Shown: positions 49,001-60,214 of the stretch, piece by piece | Layout: the number at the start of each line of letters is the position of its first letter | Numbering within the stretch: position 1 is the stretch's first letter | Translations under genes and position numbers: made by a program | Assembly: GCA_027186245.1 (NCBI GenBank) | Contig: CP114486.1 | Location: 2,232,001 to 2,296,000, forward strand | Direction: 5' to 3' | Origin: Coriaria nepalensis | Lineage: Eukaryota; Streptophyta; Magnoliopsida; Cucurbitales; Coriariaceae | DNA length: 64,000 bases | Notes under the pieces: generated by a model | Told to the model about the DNA's origin: nothing | Database searches by the model: none | What the model saw: only the letters and a program-made list of their open reading frames with translations

Positions 49001-52000
49001 CAAATATTGGTTATCCGTTACTGCTCTTGATAAAATAATGGTAGCCCTTAATTTCACGCGAGTTGGATATATAAAATGAAGGATAAATGACTCTTACAAC
49101 TTTAACAGTGGCAGGAGGAATACTTGCAGCAGGGATTTGCTGCCGGTTCATAATAGATCCATTTGCTGAGAATCAACGATAAAAGAAGGAAAAGGAAGAA
49201 AAGTAAGTTTTCCACAAAGCAGATGACTGTTAGCCCCTAGAAAATAGTTCCCTAATTGCTTTGGATAAATACATGGCAAATTATTCACTCAGTATTCAAA
49301 CTGATGGAAAGTGAGAGATTGACCAAAGCTTATAAAATCAGCATTTTGCTCACTATCATTGTCAATATAGTGAGAGAAAATACCATGTTCAAGTAAAACA
49401 AAAGGAATTTTACAATTTATATGCCTGCAACTAATTCTTGCATATCACCAAATGACAGGATTCTTTTACAGCAAAAGCATCTTGAAGCTTACACTCCTCA
49501 TGTCACTACAAATATTGCATTAAAATTCAAGCTCCCAACATTTTAGAAAAGTTCATATGCTTAAATTATGACCTAAACTCATCATGAGCCACTTTGGAAC
49601 ATTTCATAACCAATTTGCTTAGGTTAGGTTTCTCAGCATGATCCTATATTATATTCATGAAGAATCAGCACATAAAGTAGGCTGATTGATGGTCTTATTT
49701 CCATTTTACCAGTTCAAATGAGCTTCTAATAGTTTTCCCATCAGTTTACTTGCAACTTTCCAATTCCTCTCCTTTCCAAATTAGAAATTCCAGTCCACAC
49801 TGGAAGGATTTAATACCAAACCCTCACTCGATCCCAAACCTTTCATTCATATCAAGCCCTTCAAAACTCCAGATTGATGTTTAAAAACCAAAAATATCAA
49901 TGCATGAACTCTGCCATCAGAGTAACATCAGCATGTATCATACAGAGATGTTGATCGAAGGCTTAGATAATTTCCTTCTAGCAGCATAGTCAAGTAGGCT
50001 ATTGAAAGTACAGTATCAAAAGCAAAAGACCTTAACATGTAATGGAATAGTTATCGCAATCTTATATCATTATGCATCCAGATAACATATACAATAGAAA
50101 GGGCAACAAGAACGAGGGCTTCAATGAACCTGACTGAATAGAGGTGGGAGCCGTTCCAGTAACTGATGTAAAAGATGAAATGTCCATTTTCACAGGACTC
50201 TGATTTGTAGCCAAATTGGTAATTCCAGGACGACTTACAGCAGCACGGGCCTCCACAAAGTTTTCTGGGATCAGAACGAGAAATTGAGGATTTTTAAGAT
50301 TATCGGCTGGTGGATCAACTCCTCGAGGATTGCACTTTCCCTTCATTGATTAAGTACATATTAGTAGCATGTTCCAATATAAGTGGTACAATTATAATCC
50401 TTACGGAAAAAAAAAGTTAAACAGACGTTCTGCACATTAATAACCTTTGAAGTAATCTTTTATCTCTCAACCTATTTATCCCCCTTTGCATCATCATTTT
50501 GGGAGAGTAGTCATAAATCAATCATACTTTTTCTATTCCAAGAGCATTGCTAAATGAAGTATGCCATCATAGTTTTTCTATTCCAATAGCATTGCTTAAA
50601 TGAAGTATGCCATAAAATTACAGCGTGGGATCTTAGCAATTGAATTTTAGAAGGTTCCTGTGACATATACTGCCCCTCTGGCTCCCTTGAAATAGCTAAT
50701 TGGGCTGGAATGCAGTTTTCTAAAGAGAAAATGTTAAATAATTGGAACTCAAGAAAGGGAATACAGTTACCGCATTGTAGATTGCTCTAAGTTTAGGAAG
50801 TTGTTTGGGACAGATGACTGATAGAGATATGGAGCACTGCAATAAAGGAGATCAAGTTACCAAATGTTCCAAAGTCCAAACCTAACCCACAGGAAAGGGT
50901 GGGCAAAGTAAAAGGTAAACTAATATTAAACATGGTAAAAAGAACCTGCGCAAATGATTTAGCAACTCCCTCAGCGTCAGATTGAGGGTTTCCTGTTTGT
51001 GATTCGACGTTTTCACTCTGCTCTAAGTTTTGCACTGGAGGTCGGTAGACTGGCGTGGGCAGGGAATACGGATTACTTGCAGCAATAAGAATGCAATGCC
51101 TTTGACCCTCTGTATTCTGTTGATTTTGACTTCCACTTTGTGCATTTGGGAACATCTAAAATATTTTTAAAAAAATTTAATAAGCAAGTAAAACATGGCC
51201 AATAAGATCACGGACGATTGTGCATGTAAAACAGTTTTTTAGACTAAGGGGATGTGGCGGTAATTTTCTAGTGACTGTTCTTGTTAGTAAAATGTAATTT
51301 TCTGCTCCAAATCGGTGGTAGAAAGCAAATTGCATTTTCATTCTACTAAAATACCACTAAATATACGAGAGACAGATGTAAAGAACAATGCTTTTACTGA
51401 AGCTAAGTGCTTTTTCACTTGATTACATGATCAGTGTGTCATTTGCAAGGAGTTTGACATTGGACACAAAGACTAGAAGTCCGGTCTATCTTTTTCGAAT
51501 TTTTTTCTAAATTGTAAGAGAAATCCAATGGTCCACTCAAGGGCCACTGGTCCAGAACTCTAGCATATAAGATCACCATTGGTGAATCATGCATATATAT
51601 ACAGCAAACAAAAAAAAGGAGCAGCAATGCAAGTGAGAGAGAGACAGTGATAGAGATCACACCATAAGAGCTTCAGAAAGACCTTCTGCAATTGCAGCAT
51701 CATTGAAACCACCACCAACAAAGGGTATAGAAGAAAGCCATTGCAAGAAATTATCAACATCTCTTGTCCAGCCACTCCGTTGTACTAGGCAACCTGCAGC
51801 AATGGTACTGAAAGTAGTAATTTCCAAATTGAGTGCACCCATTCATTTCATGTCCTAATTATACGAGGCAGATGGCCATCAGGAACATAAGAAATTTTTT
51901 AGGAGCAACAAGGAATAACATAAAACATTATAGGGGAAAACACATACAGAATGACCTAAAAAGAACATTGCAGAATACAGACCACAATAAGATCCATGAG

Positions 52001-53907
52001 TATTAAATGTGACCACGCTGAGCTCGACATTTGAAGGGGAGGATTTCTGCATTCCATAAAATAATATAAATATTTGAGCAGAAAGAACAATATGAAAACC
52101 GAACTTCAGAAGAAAACTTCTGAAGTATAGCAGATCATAGTATTAAAAATAAGTAAAATTTCCAAATTAATTGAAGAGGTGGGGGGAGTAGGCAGTGACT
52201 CAAACTGCCCCAATCAATAGAGAAAGACTTAAAAGTACTAAGTAACTAAGCACATGGGCTATCAATAAAAAAATTCTAGAAGCAGATAAACAAAAAGCCC
52301 ATAGTGGAGTCTGGAACGAATAACACATAATACAATTTATATATTTATATCATACATATGTACTTCTTTCCACAAATGATATGTCATACTAACAAACAAA
52401 GACATACATCTAATTGGTTCGAGTTGACAAAACGATATATGACCTTCAAGTAAGTTGCTTGTGTGAAAGGAGAATATTTACAGACTTAAGAAAAATCTCT
52501 ACCCCAGTAATCAACTTATACACTGTTTGAATGAAACGTGTTGCATGCATGTTTATAAAACAGGCAGAAATATATAATCTCACTTTCACTATAAAATTTC
52601 AGTTTGAGTAATGGATTCACTGTTGTAATCACAACGATATTGGCTGAACAAAATTTACTGTCAGCATAAACCTTGCAATCAGATCACAAGGATAAGACAA
52701 CAACACTATTTCCAATCGGTAGATAATATCAGTGCTATGAGATATATTAAGGCTTCAAATTGGACAATGGAGGTCATACCTGCCCAGTCAACTCATTTCC
52801 ACAAAAATACCTGCATGATCAACCATCTGAAATCAGGATTACCATATTAAATCTTTTCTTTTTTCTCTTTCAGTGTAGTACAAAATTTGCTGAATAGAAA
52901 AAAAAAAAAAAAAAAAAGATAATAGGCTACCATTGGATAAATACACACTTATGCACTCCAAGAAAGTTTTCCTTTTGATCGCTTGTGTACTTCAGTTTAC
53001 TGAAGATCTCACATTTTTATCCATCCCCGACATCAAACTAACATATTTGACTGCTACAGAGAATTGTAAGGTTGCTGTTATAGTTGAAATGCCTATCTCC
53101 TCAGAGTCCAACCTAGAATATTCAAATTCACTCGGAAAAAGAGGACCTAAGAAACCCCATCCCAAGAAATTGAAAGGAATGGAACATAAGAATTGAGTGA
53201 AAGGATATGACTTCAGTTAACATAACATATACCCATGGAAGAGCAAAAGAAGAGGTCACCACTCACCACCCAAAGCTCCTTATAGGAATGCATTACTATT
53301 AGACTAAGACATCTACCTAAACTAAGCAGTGATGAGATTTCAGCATCTACAAAATCACTAATCAAGATTAGCATACCTTAAATTTTAGTATTTTACACTA
53401 AAATTTAAACACAAATTGAAGAACATCATTTCCTAATGACATCCATAATCAACTTCAGCCCAAAATCAGAAAATGCAGTTACACTAGCTAGTTGAATTTG
53501 ACCTAAGTTCCAAACAAAACAAATTTGACATGACTGCTTTTTTAACTGGATGTTATCAGGCTTTCGAAATTGGAGGAAATTAATCCCAAATCCAGCATCA
53601 ATACCCTTCATGTCAAAATTGCAGAACGAAACACCACGATTTCACACCCTAAGAAGTTAAGAAGACCAATTACATAGCTCCAACAAAGCTCCAACATGCT
53701 AAATCCAAGGCAAAACTATTCTGGAAACGTTTCCCTCTCATTTAACCAAAAATAACAAAAAATCAGCTGAAGTAGAGCAAGTAAGAATTAAAAAAACAAA
53801 AACAAAAACCTGACGATCTTCTCGAGATAATCAGAAACAATGATCCGCCAGAAGGGGCCCATGGCCGCCGTGCCCTCAACAGCCACGATCAACTGCTTCC
53901 CCGCCAT
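43082..53907 (-). CDS. MED25: Mediator subunit 25 (MED25/PFT1)
   Basis: Fifteen exons on the minus strand join in frame: 53907-53810, 52810-52780, 52046-51983, 51793-51663, 51155-50946, 50836-50771, 50340-50130, 49165-49098, 48995-48147, 48009-47956, 47681-47653, 46490-46422, 46299-46215, 46074-45988 and 43528-43082, giving 832 aa. The N-terminus (MAGKQLIVAVEGTAAMGP to about 220) is the von Willebrand A domain that docks to Mediator. A Gln/Pro/Ser/Met-rich middle follows. The ACID activator-binding domain (about 550-685) contains YVRVWEGNLSGQ and LAANWPQTMQIVRLI. The last exon is a long Gln-rich tail. MED25 links transcription factors such as MYC2 to RNA polymerase II and controls jasmonate responses and flowering. 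Intron 14 holds two nested hAT-like elements. Confidence 0.95.
43193..43507 (-). repeat. CAG/CAA repeat encoding the MED25 poly-Gln tail
   Basis: Imperfect CAR codon runs, interrupted by CCG, CTG, ATG and TCG codons, encode blocks of 4-10 Gln over about 100 residues. In Arabidopsis the corresponding PFT1 tract is variable and affects flowering. Confidence 0.88.
43706..45277. mobile_element. Outer non-autonomous hAT-like element in MED25 intron 14
   Basis: The ends are TAGGGTTGAGC and its reverse complement GCTCAACCCTA (11-bp TIRs), flanked by 8-bp target duplications TTACAATC and TTACAATA (7 of 8 match). YARNG-type termini with 8-bp duplications are the hAT signature. There is no transposase coding. 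A second element of the same kind is inserted inside it. Confidence 0.72.
43889..44666. mobile_element. Inner non-autonomous hAT-like element nested in the outer one
   Basis: The ends are TAGGGTTGTGCA and TGCTCAACCCTA (12-bp TIRs, one mismatch). They are flanked by GGTAAAAC and GGGAAAAC (7 of 8 match, 8-bp target duplication). The sub-terminal regions are rich in ACCGGTC/GGTCGA-type motifs typical of hAT termini. It is 778 bp with no transposase. Confidence 0.72.
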
Positions 53908-54533
53908 CACGCGGGCCTCTGTTACAACTCCAGAAATGTGGAAATAAAATGAAGCCTAATAAGAGTTGGTTTTCTTCTTCTCCTCCTCCTTCCTGGAGAT
54001 ACAGGGTAAGCTCGAAGTGAAAGGAAAGGAAACTCTACGCTCTTTCGCTCTCCCCTGGTTCGAAAACGATCAAAATTGTGCCGAGTGATGGGCGATGGGA
54101 TTTCGCCAAACTAACTAAATAAATATTAAACTTTAATTATTTTCCTCTTTAGTTAATCCAATCAAAATACTAATTCTGTAATTTTTTTTTTCTTTTTAAT
54201 TTTTATCACAACGACTTTTTTTTTTCTCTGGCCAATAATTTTATTTCAAACTCCGAAACGCCTCACTTAACTTCACATTTCACAAGGTGTCATGTCCTCT
54301 CTTGGATTCAGCTCTTTGATTTGATCGTAGTATGGATTGATTCCATGGATATTTGATTGCGCCATAGGAGATCGATTGGAGATTTGGAGTTTGAATCCGA
54401 TTTTCACTCCGATTCTTATCGTTTTGAGGTTTGATTCTTTGCTTTTTGTGTATTTGCTTCTTCTTATTCTTCTTCATCATCGTCTCTGAAAGAACAGTTG
54501 AGGGGAAAAGATATTATTTGCTTATGATAGATG
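53908..54533. other. Divergent promoter region, MED25 (-) and BRO1-like relic (+)
   Basis: 626 bases separate the two start codons. The T-rich centre (54180-54230) separates two likely leaders, and a C/T-rich stretch (53970-53995) lies in the MED25 leader. No other gene was recognised. Confidence 0.5.
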
Positions 54534-55690
54534 ATGTTGAATTGGGGAGACCCAGCGAAACTGAAAACTAAGCAGGTAATTCTGTTTCTAGTTCTTTCTC
54601 TTTCACTTTGATCAGGCGGGAAATATGATTATGGTTCAATGTTGACTGCATAAGACTTTATAATGATTTGAAATATTATGCTTTCAATCTCCTTACCTTT
54701 GCTATACAACCAAATTTGCATTATCTTGCTTATCGTCGTGGAGTGTGGTATAGGGGAGTATTTAGGTAAGCAATGCAAATTCTAGTTTGGGCGGAATTCC
54801 AGTTTGAGTCCACGAATTCCAACTTTCGCCACAAACTCCAACTAAAATACACTTGATCATACATAGATTAGAGTTTATTCAAAACTTCAGTTTCAATACC
54901 TACCCAAATGTGGCACCTATCTTTATAGTTTGTGTTTGACCGTTTGTGCTTTGTCAATGATGACAGTGTGTTTTTTAGGAAAAATATGCTGCTCGGGATT
55001 CTGGTACACTAGAGCAACTGAAAGAGTTGAGTTCCAAACGAAGAGTGATTGAGGAGTCCATAAATGAGACAAGTTCAATCACTGAGGCTATTGCAAGAGA
55101 AATGTCTGGTGGACTGTCCTCTCATTATCAACAGGTAATGCATCTCTAACCTCACCCTTGATTCTGATGAAAGCTCTCTAGTTTTTCTCTGTTGGCACCT
55201 GATCTCATCTCACATGATGACTAATTGTCGTTTAAAGTTTAAAGATTATATTTTACTGTGCATTATATAGAGCTTCTGGCCGCTTTTGATGGTATAGAAA
55301 TTGAAGTAGACCTTTTTTGTTAGTCTCTATACCTATCATGTGCAAATTAATTGTCTTTTTCTAAGATTTTAGCGAAACTTTTATACGGACTCATTTCTAA
55401 TCATTGTTGTATTGATTAGTTTGATAGAGCATAATCTAGTAAAACTAATCCCACTGATTTGTAAATGCTTCAGGTCCTTCACAAATTAGATCAGTATCTG
55501 CCACTATTGGAAAAATTGCTTTTCCATGTTGATTTGGCTAGCAGTAACTGGAAGATAGTTCAATAGACTTCTGATCTGAACATAAGATGGAGTAGCGTGC
55601 TAACCTCATCCTCCTTCTTTAAAATAATGGGCCCAAAGTTTTTCCAAATCGATAATTTACGATTTGAGCTTGGTATGACCCTATTTCTTT
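54534..55690 (+). pseudogene. Truncated BRO1-like domain gene
   Basis: Exon blocks 54534-54575, 54979-55134 and 55474 onward keep good splice sites and one frame: MLNWGDPAKLKTKQ, then EKYAARDSGTLEQL, SSKRRVIEESINE and VLHKLDQYLPLLEKL. The frame stops at TAG (55564-55566), where relatives have Trp. Similarity continues beyond it (TSDLNIRWSSVLTSSSFF to RFELGMTLFLF), then ends abruptly at about 55680-55692, where the antisense integrase of a copia element begins. About 96 residues could still be translated. Plant BRO1-domain proteins of this type (At1g13310, from memory) are linked to endosomal targeting; most of the BRO1 domain is gone here. It is probably a pseudogene. Confidence 0.82.
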
Positions 55691-57420
55691 TCGCCACACC
55701 ATTATGGTCCGATGAACCAGGCATAGTGTATTTGGGAACTATCACATTCGCAAATGGACTATGTGCTTGTTCATCATATTTGGGAAATATCACATTTGCA
55801 AATGGACTATGTGCTTGTTCATCCTCAGTATATCTATCATAATATTCTTCACCTCTATCTAATCTCATGATCTTAATTTACTTCTCATATTATTTATCTA
55901 CTTATGCTTTAAAATTCTTAAAAAATGTCTAATGCTTCATTCTTATTATGAAGCAAGTAGAGTTACATATATCGTGAATAATCATTTATGAAGGAAATGA
56001 AATATGTCTGGACTACATATATCTGCATGTATGATCTCTAATATGGCCGATCTGCTCTTGCCACCCATCTTTGACTTGTTGGTCTGTTTTTCTTTTATGC
56101 AATCCACACACTCAAAACCAGTAAAATCTAAAGTACTAAATCATTTACTAAGCTTTTAATTCTTTCTATTGAGATATGTCTCGATCTCCGATGCCACATC
56201 ATAGAAAAGTCTTCATTTATAACATATCTCTTAGTGTCTGTGAAAATGCATTACATTATAATTAGCATCATTTTCTAAATTAATGCTCTAAAGACCATTA
56301 GACAATGTATCCCAATGAAATCAAATTATAGAATAAACTGAAAGATGTTTATGAAAATATAACGAAATAACCAAATGGTACAAGTCTTGAAATTGAAATT
56401 AAATTTCTAGAAAAACATGTATTTTTTAACATTAAAATGAAACCACTATTTAAAACTAAATTGCACGTTTCAATATAGCCTTCATGGGAACGCATCTTAT
56501 TTCCAAAAGAGATGCATTGTTCACTTCCCATTAGCTTCCTCAGGTTTTATAAACTCGGTAAGGAATTTGAAATGTGGATTGTTGATCCAGAATCAACCCA
56601 CCATGTGTTAGTATTGACATCAACCATATTAGATTCATATGTACCAAGTGAGATTAGGTTACCTTTCTTTTCAAGTCATTCCTTATACTTGGCGCAATCC
56701 TTCTTCATGTGTCCCTTCCTTTTACAAAGAAACATTTGGACCCCTTCTTCACGTTAGTTTTAGGAGGTTTTTTATCCTTTCCCTTTCGCTTGGCTTGCTC
56801 TTTATTCTTCTCATGAACCATTAAATGTGCACTCTCTCCTACTTCCATCAGCAGCCTTCCTTCTTCTTGAACACACATGGTCACTAAATCATTGATTGAC
56901 CATTTAACCTTATGTGTGTTTTTAGGGATTTTGAATGGTGCATACTGCTGTGGAAGAGTGTTCGGTATATAGTGCACAAGGAAAGTTTCAGACATCTCAA
57001 CCTCAAGAGTTTTCAATTGAACAGCAATATCCCTCATCTGCATGATATGATCACGCACTCCTTTAACAGTGGTGAGCCACAAAGATGAAAACTTCATGAT
57101 CAGGGTGATGGGAAGTGCTTTCTTTGAAGTCTCAAACTTTTCATCTATGGCCTTCAGTAATGCCCGAACTTTGCCATGTTGATCAATTGAATCACGGATG
57201 CCAACAGAGATTTTGGTCTTTATGAACATGACATTAAGGCGATTAGATCGCTCCCAACGTTCATAAAAAGCAATATTACTTGCACTGTTGATTTTATAAC
57301 TGCATGTAGTTCATCTTTCTGAATAGAATAATCAATGTCTATCCACCCCAAATAAAGAAGTATTCTCTCCTTCCAAACTTGATCATTATCCCTTTCAATT
57401 CCAGAATATCACATCTGATT
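55680..57420 (-). mobile_element. Decayed copia element fragment (gag to integrase)
   Basis: Reading on the minus strand from about 57420 down, there is a gag UBN2 region (QVWKERILLYLGW, then WERSNRL, then the open stretch 57229-56705 ending in a CCHC-like remnant). The protease/pre-integrase region is near 56531-56349 (ending ISRNLISISRLVP-like), and the integrase core near 55868-55690 has the QQNGVAE-equivalent written NGVAKRNR. Many frame breaks are present. No LTR or primer-binding site was found. Reverse transcriptase is absent, so the 3' part was lost at the junction with the BRO1-like gene. Confidence 0.82.
55729..55824. repeat. 48-bp tandem duplication inside the copia integrase remnant
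   Basis: 55729-55776 and 55777-55824 match except for about three bases. The unit is a multiple of three and gives a repeated block (EQAHSPFANVI) in the conceptual integrase on the minus strand. Confidence 0.88.
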
Positions 57421-58619
57421 TCAGTAAAATTCCCGGGTTGTACAATCGCGTAATTTAAACATACATGCTTATATCATTAAAATTTGAGACTAATAAACGA
57501 ATATAATGTTTTATCAATATAAATCATGCTTCAAGATATGAATCAAATGACATAAAAATTGTTTGTGAGCTAAATTTCTAATTCAAGCAGATTCATACAT
57601 TTACTTTAGGATAAAACTATCAAATTATATACCAATCCTTAATTCCTATGGGAAAATTAAGAAAATAATCTGATATCTTATCCTAATTAATCATACAAAT
57701 TTAATAAAAATTCATGTAAACACGTACTGAGTTCATATAAGCATATAATGACATGTAAATATATAAAAGTATATACTGACATGATTTGCCAAAGTGATTT
57801 CTTCATGGTTTTCAAAAACAAAAATATATACTGACACATACATATTTTTCATGGTCATGCTTTCTCTCCATGCAATCAATCAATTATCCTGTCGCCTCCA
57901 TTAATATGTGTTAACAATCAAAAACAGAATCTCAGAATTCATCAAACATCAAGGAAAAGAAAATTCGATGAATACCTCCAGTTATTAATGTTCGTAACTT
58001 GGCTGTTTTTCCAAAGCGTTGTTGAAGATTATGTTTTGTTTTTCTAAGCCTTTAGGTACTGTCTCTTGATAGTGTAGATCATGGAATCATGGATGAGATA
58101 AGGATAGTTAACAAGATTCTTGTGGGAGATTTAAGAAAGTTGATTGGTTGAAGCTTCATCCTTTGTCTCTCTCGCGGGGATTTAGCCTTAAGATGCACAC
58201 AGTTCTTTTTTAAAGACAAAAAAAAAAAAAAAAAAAAGTTATAACTAAATTTCATTATAATTACGAAACTCAATTACATAAATTCAATTATAAATAAGAT
58301 CATATTATTTATTAATTTTAATTAATATTTATGATTATGAAAAAAATTTGATTTAAAATTATATGTAACATACCAACTTAAAATCTCCTCTGAGAAAAAA
58401 AAAATCAATCAATTAGTTAGAAACATTGATTTCAAGCTATAATTTCATACATTTTAACTATAAAAATAAAAATCAAAACACTCAAAATGATATTAATCTC
58501 ATATAGTATAGAAAGTTAGAAACCCCTGTTAGGATATAACCTTAACAAAAATAATGTTTACACAAATGTCATTATACAAAGACAAAAAGAACTACCCCTA
58601 CAACGTAGGATCAGAAAGG
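57421..58619. other. AT-rich spacer, no gene recognised
   Basis: It probably includes unrecognised remains of the copia 5' end, followed by the 3' UTR of the GARP gene on the minus strand. It has an A-run at 58218-58238. No LTR pair was identified. Confidence 0.45.
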
Positions 58620-60214
58620 TTACGTGGCAGTGTGTGTGGAAGAGGAAGATAGAGACGGCGAAATAGATCGAGCACTGGCTCCACCTTCACTAGGGTTAAT
58701 ACTAATACTAATCACCCTTTTTTCTTCAGACTCGGATTGATTAGAGTTAGATAGCCTTGCTTGCGGCCTATCGTTACAGACTACGGAACGGGGTGGCTGT
58801 TGTGGTGGTGGTAAAGCCACTGGTGCATACACGCCTCCTCCTCCATTTGTGGCGGCAACACTGCCTGGTTTCCCAGTTGCGGCCACCATTGCTGCTGCAT
58901 ATTCTGGCGGAGACACCCATATGCCCCCAACCACCACTAAGTGTGCTGCTTCTGCTGGGCTGCTGCTACAGCTGTTATTGCCATGCATCACATGGCTTGG
59001 CCTTCTTGTGTGCAATCGGTATTTCTGCAAATTTATAATAAGACCGGTATGAACATCGGATGAAAGGTAAGTAAGTAAGATCATTTAGCATCTAAAAGAA
59101 CTTGCCATAATCAAGTAGCAAACCTGTAAATGGCTTTTGACCTCATCGTTAGTAAGACCATCCACCTTCATCAACTCCCTGATCTGTTTAGGAGTAGCAC
59201 CTGCAGATAAATAATAAACCCAAAAATCGTATAATCATTTAATTCGATTAAGAAAAACTAAAAAAAGGGGTTATGATAAAAAATGATCTTCCAAAGTGTA
59301 CACACATTGTGAACCTCCGAGCTGTTGAAGAGCGTGCAAGAATCGTCTATGCAACTCCGGCGACCAGCACCGCCTCTGTTTCCTCTGGCTCGATCCTTCT
59401 TTCTCTTCTCCTACGCTGCTTCCGCCACTGCCTCCTGATCCTGATCCTGTTTCGGCAGTTGGAGTAGCGGAGGAGGGAGCTTTAGACACCACCGACGCTT
59501 CTATTTTATTTTGATCCTCAGTTTTCTCTCTGTGAAACGGCTGGAATGCACCGCCATTCCTCTTCACCTCCATAATCGATCCTTTCTTAGCCCCATCCTA
59601 AAACAAACAGACAAGCGAAATAGAAACGTTTCAGGAAAATTACCAGTAAGTTTTTGTTCGTTTCCATTTTCCAGAGAGTTTCTCAGCTACCAAACAGAAA
59701 GGAATACATAATTGACAAGTACCTCCTTAGCGAGTAGATCTGGCGTTTGGTTCCATAGCTGAGCAGATCGAAGCCAGTCCGATTGACATAATATTTTGCC
59801 ATCGGTACTCTTGTTAATCTTACGATCAGATTGTTGCTCTTCATCGTCAGAATCCGAAGAAACCGCCCTCTTCACAAGAATGAATTCCTCCAAAACAGGA
59901 GAACCTTGGTGAGAAATCTGCTCCGAGCAGTCAGATTGTCCCCCGTTCAAGTCCTCCGTCGTCGTCTCCGATAACTGGTGCCTGCACGACTCGATCGCTG
60001 CAAATCCAGAAACAAAATCAAGACCAAAAATCACTCTTCAAAGTTCGAACAGTCTTCAACCAAAAAAAAAAATGGGTGAGGATTTAAGCGAACCTTGAGT
60101 GACAAGCTCGAAACAAAGAGGCAGCTCGCGCTGGAAAACCTGAATTTTCCTGCGTTCATATTCCAGAGCCTTCACGTATTCTCTTGAATCCATCCTCATC
60201 ACTGCTTCTCGCAT
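58620..60214 (-). CDS. GARP/G2-like transcription factor of the NIGT1/HRS1/HHO family
   Basis: Five exons on the minus strand join in frame: 60214-60094, 59997-59723, 59597-59306, 59200-59124 and 59024-58620, giving 389 aa. The N-terminal helical domain ([37 protein letters not shown]) is diagnostic of NIGT1/HHO proteins. The DNA-binding domain begins [18 protein letters not shown] near residue 212 and ends [18 protein letters not shown], split by introns 3 and 4. The tail is Ala/Gly/Pro/Ser-rich. These are nitrate-induced repressors that bind GAATC/GATTC sites and tune nitrate and phosphate uptake genes. The residue made at the intron-3 junction is Cys (GGSQ-C-ATPKQ), where relatives, as I recall, usually have Ala or Val. 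Confidence 0.93.

Noticed and set aside
57421..58240. LTR or primer-binding site for the 55.7-57.4 kb copia remnant
   Set aside because: I searched by eye for GCTCTGATACCA-type primer sites and for repeated flanks and found none, so LTRs are not annotated.
58757..59052. Two plus-strand open frames over the GARP gene
   Set aside because: They are antisense to exon 5 of the GARP gene and carry no domain.
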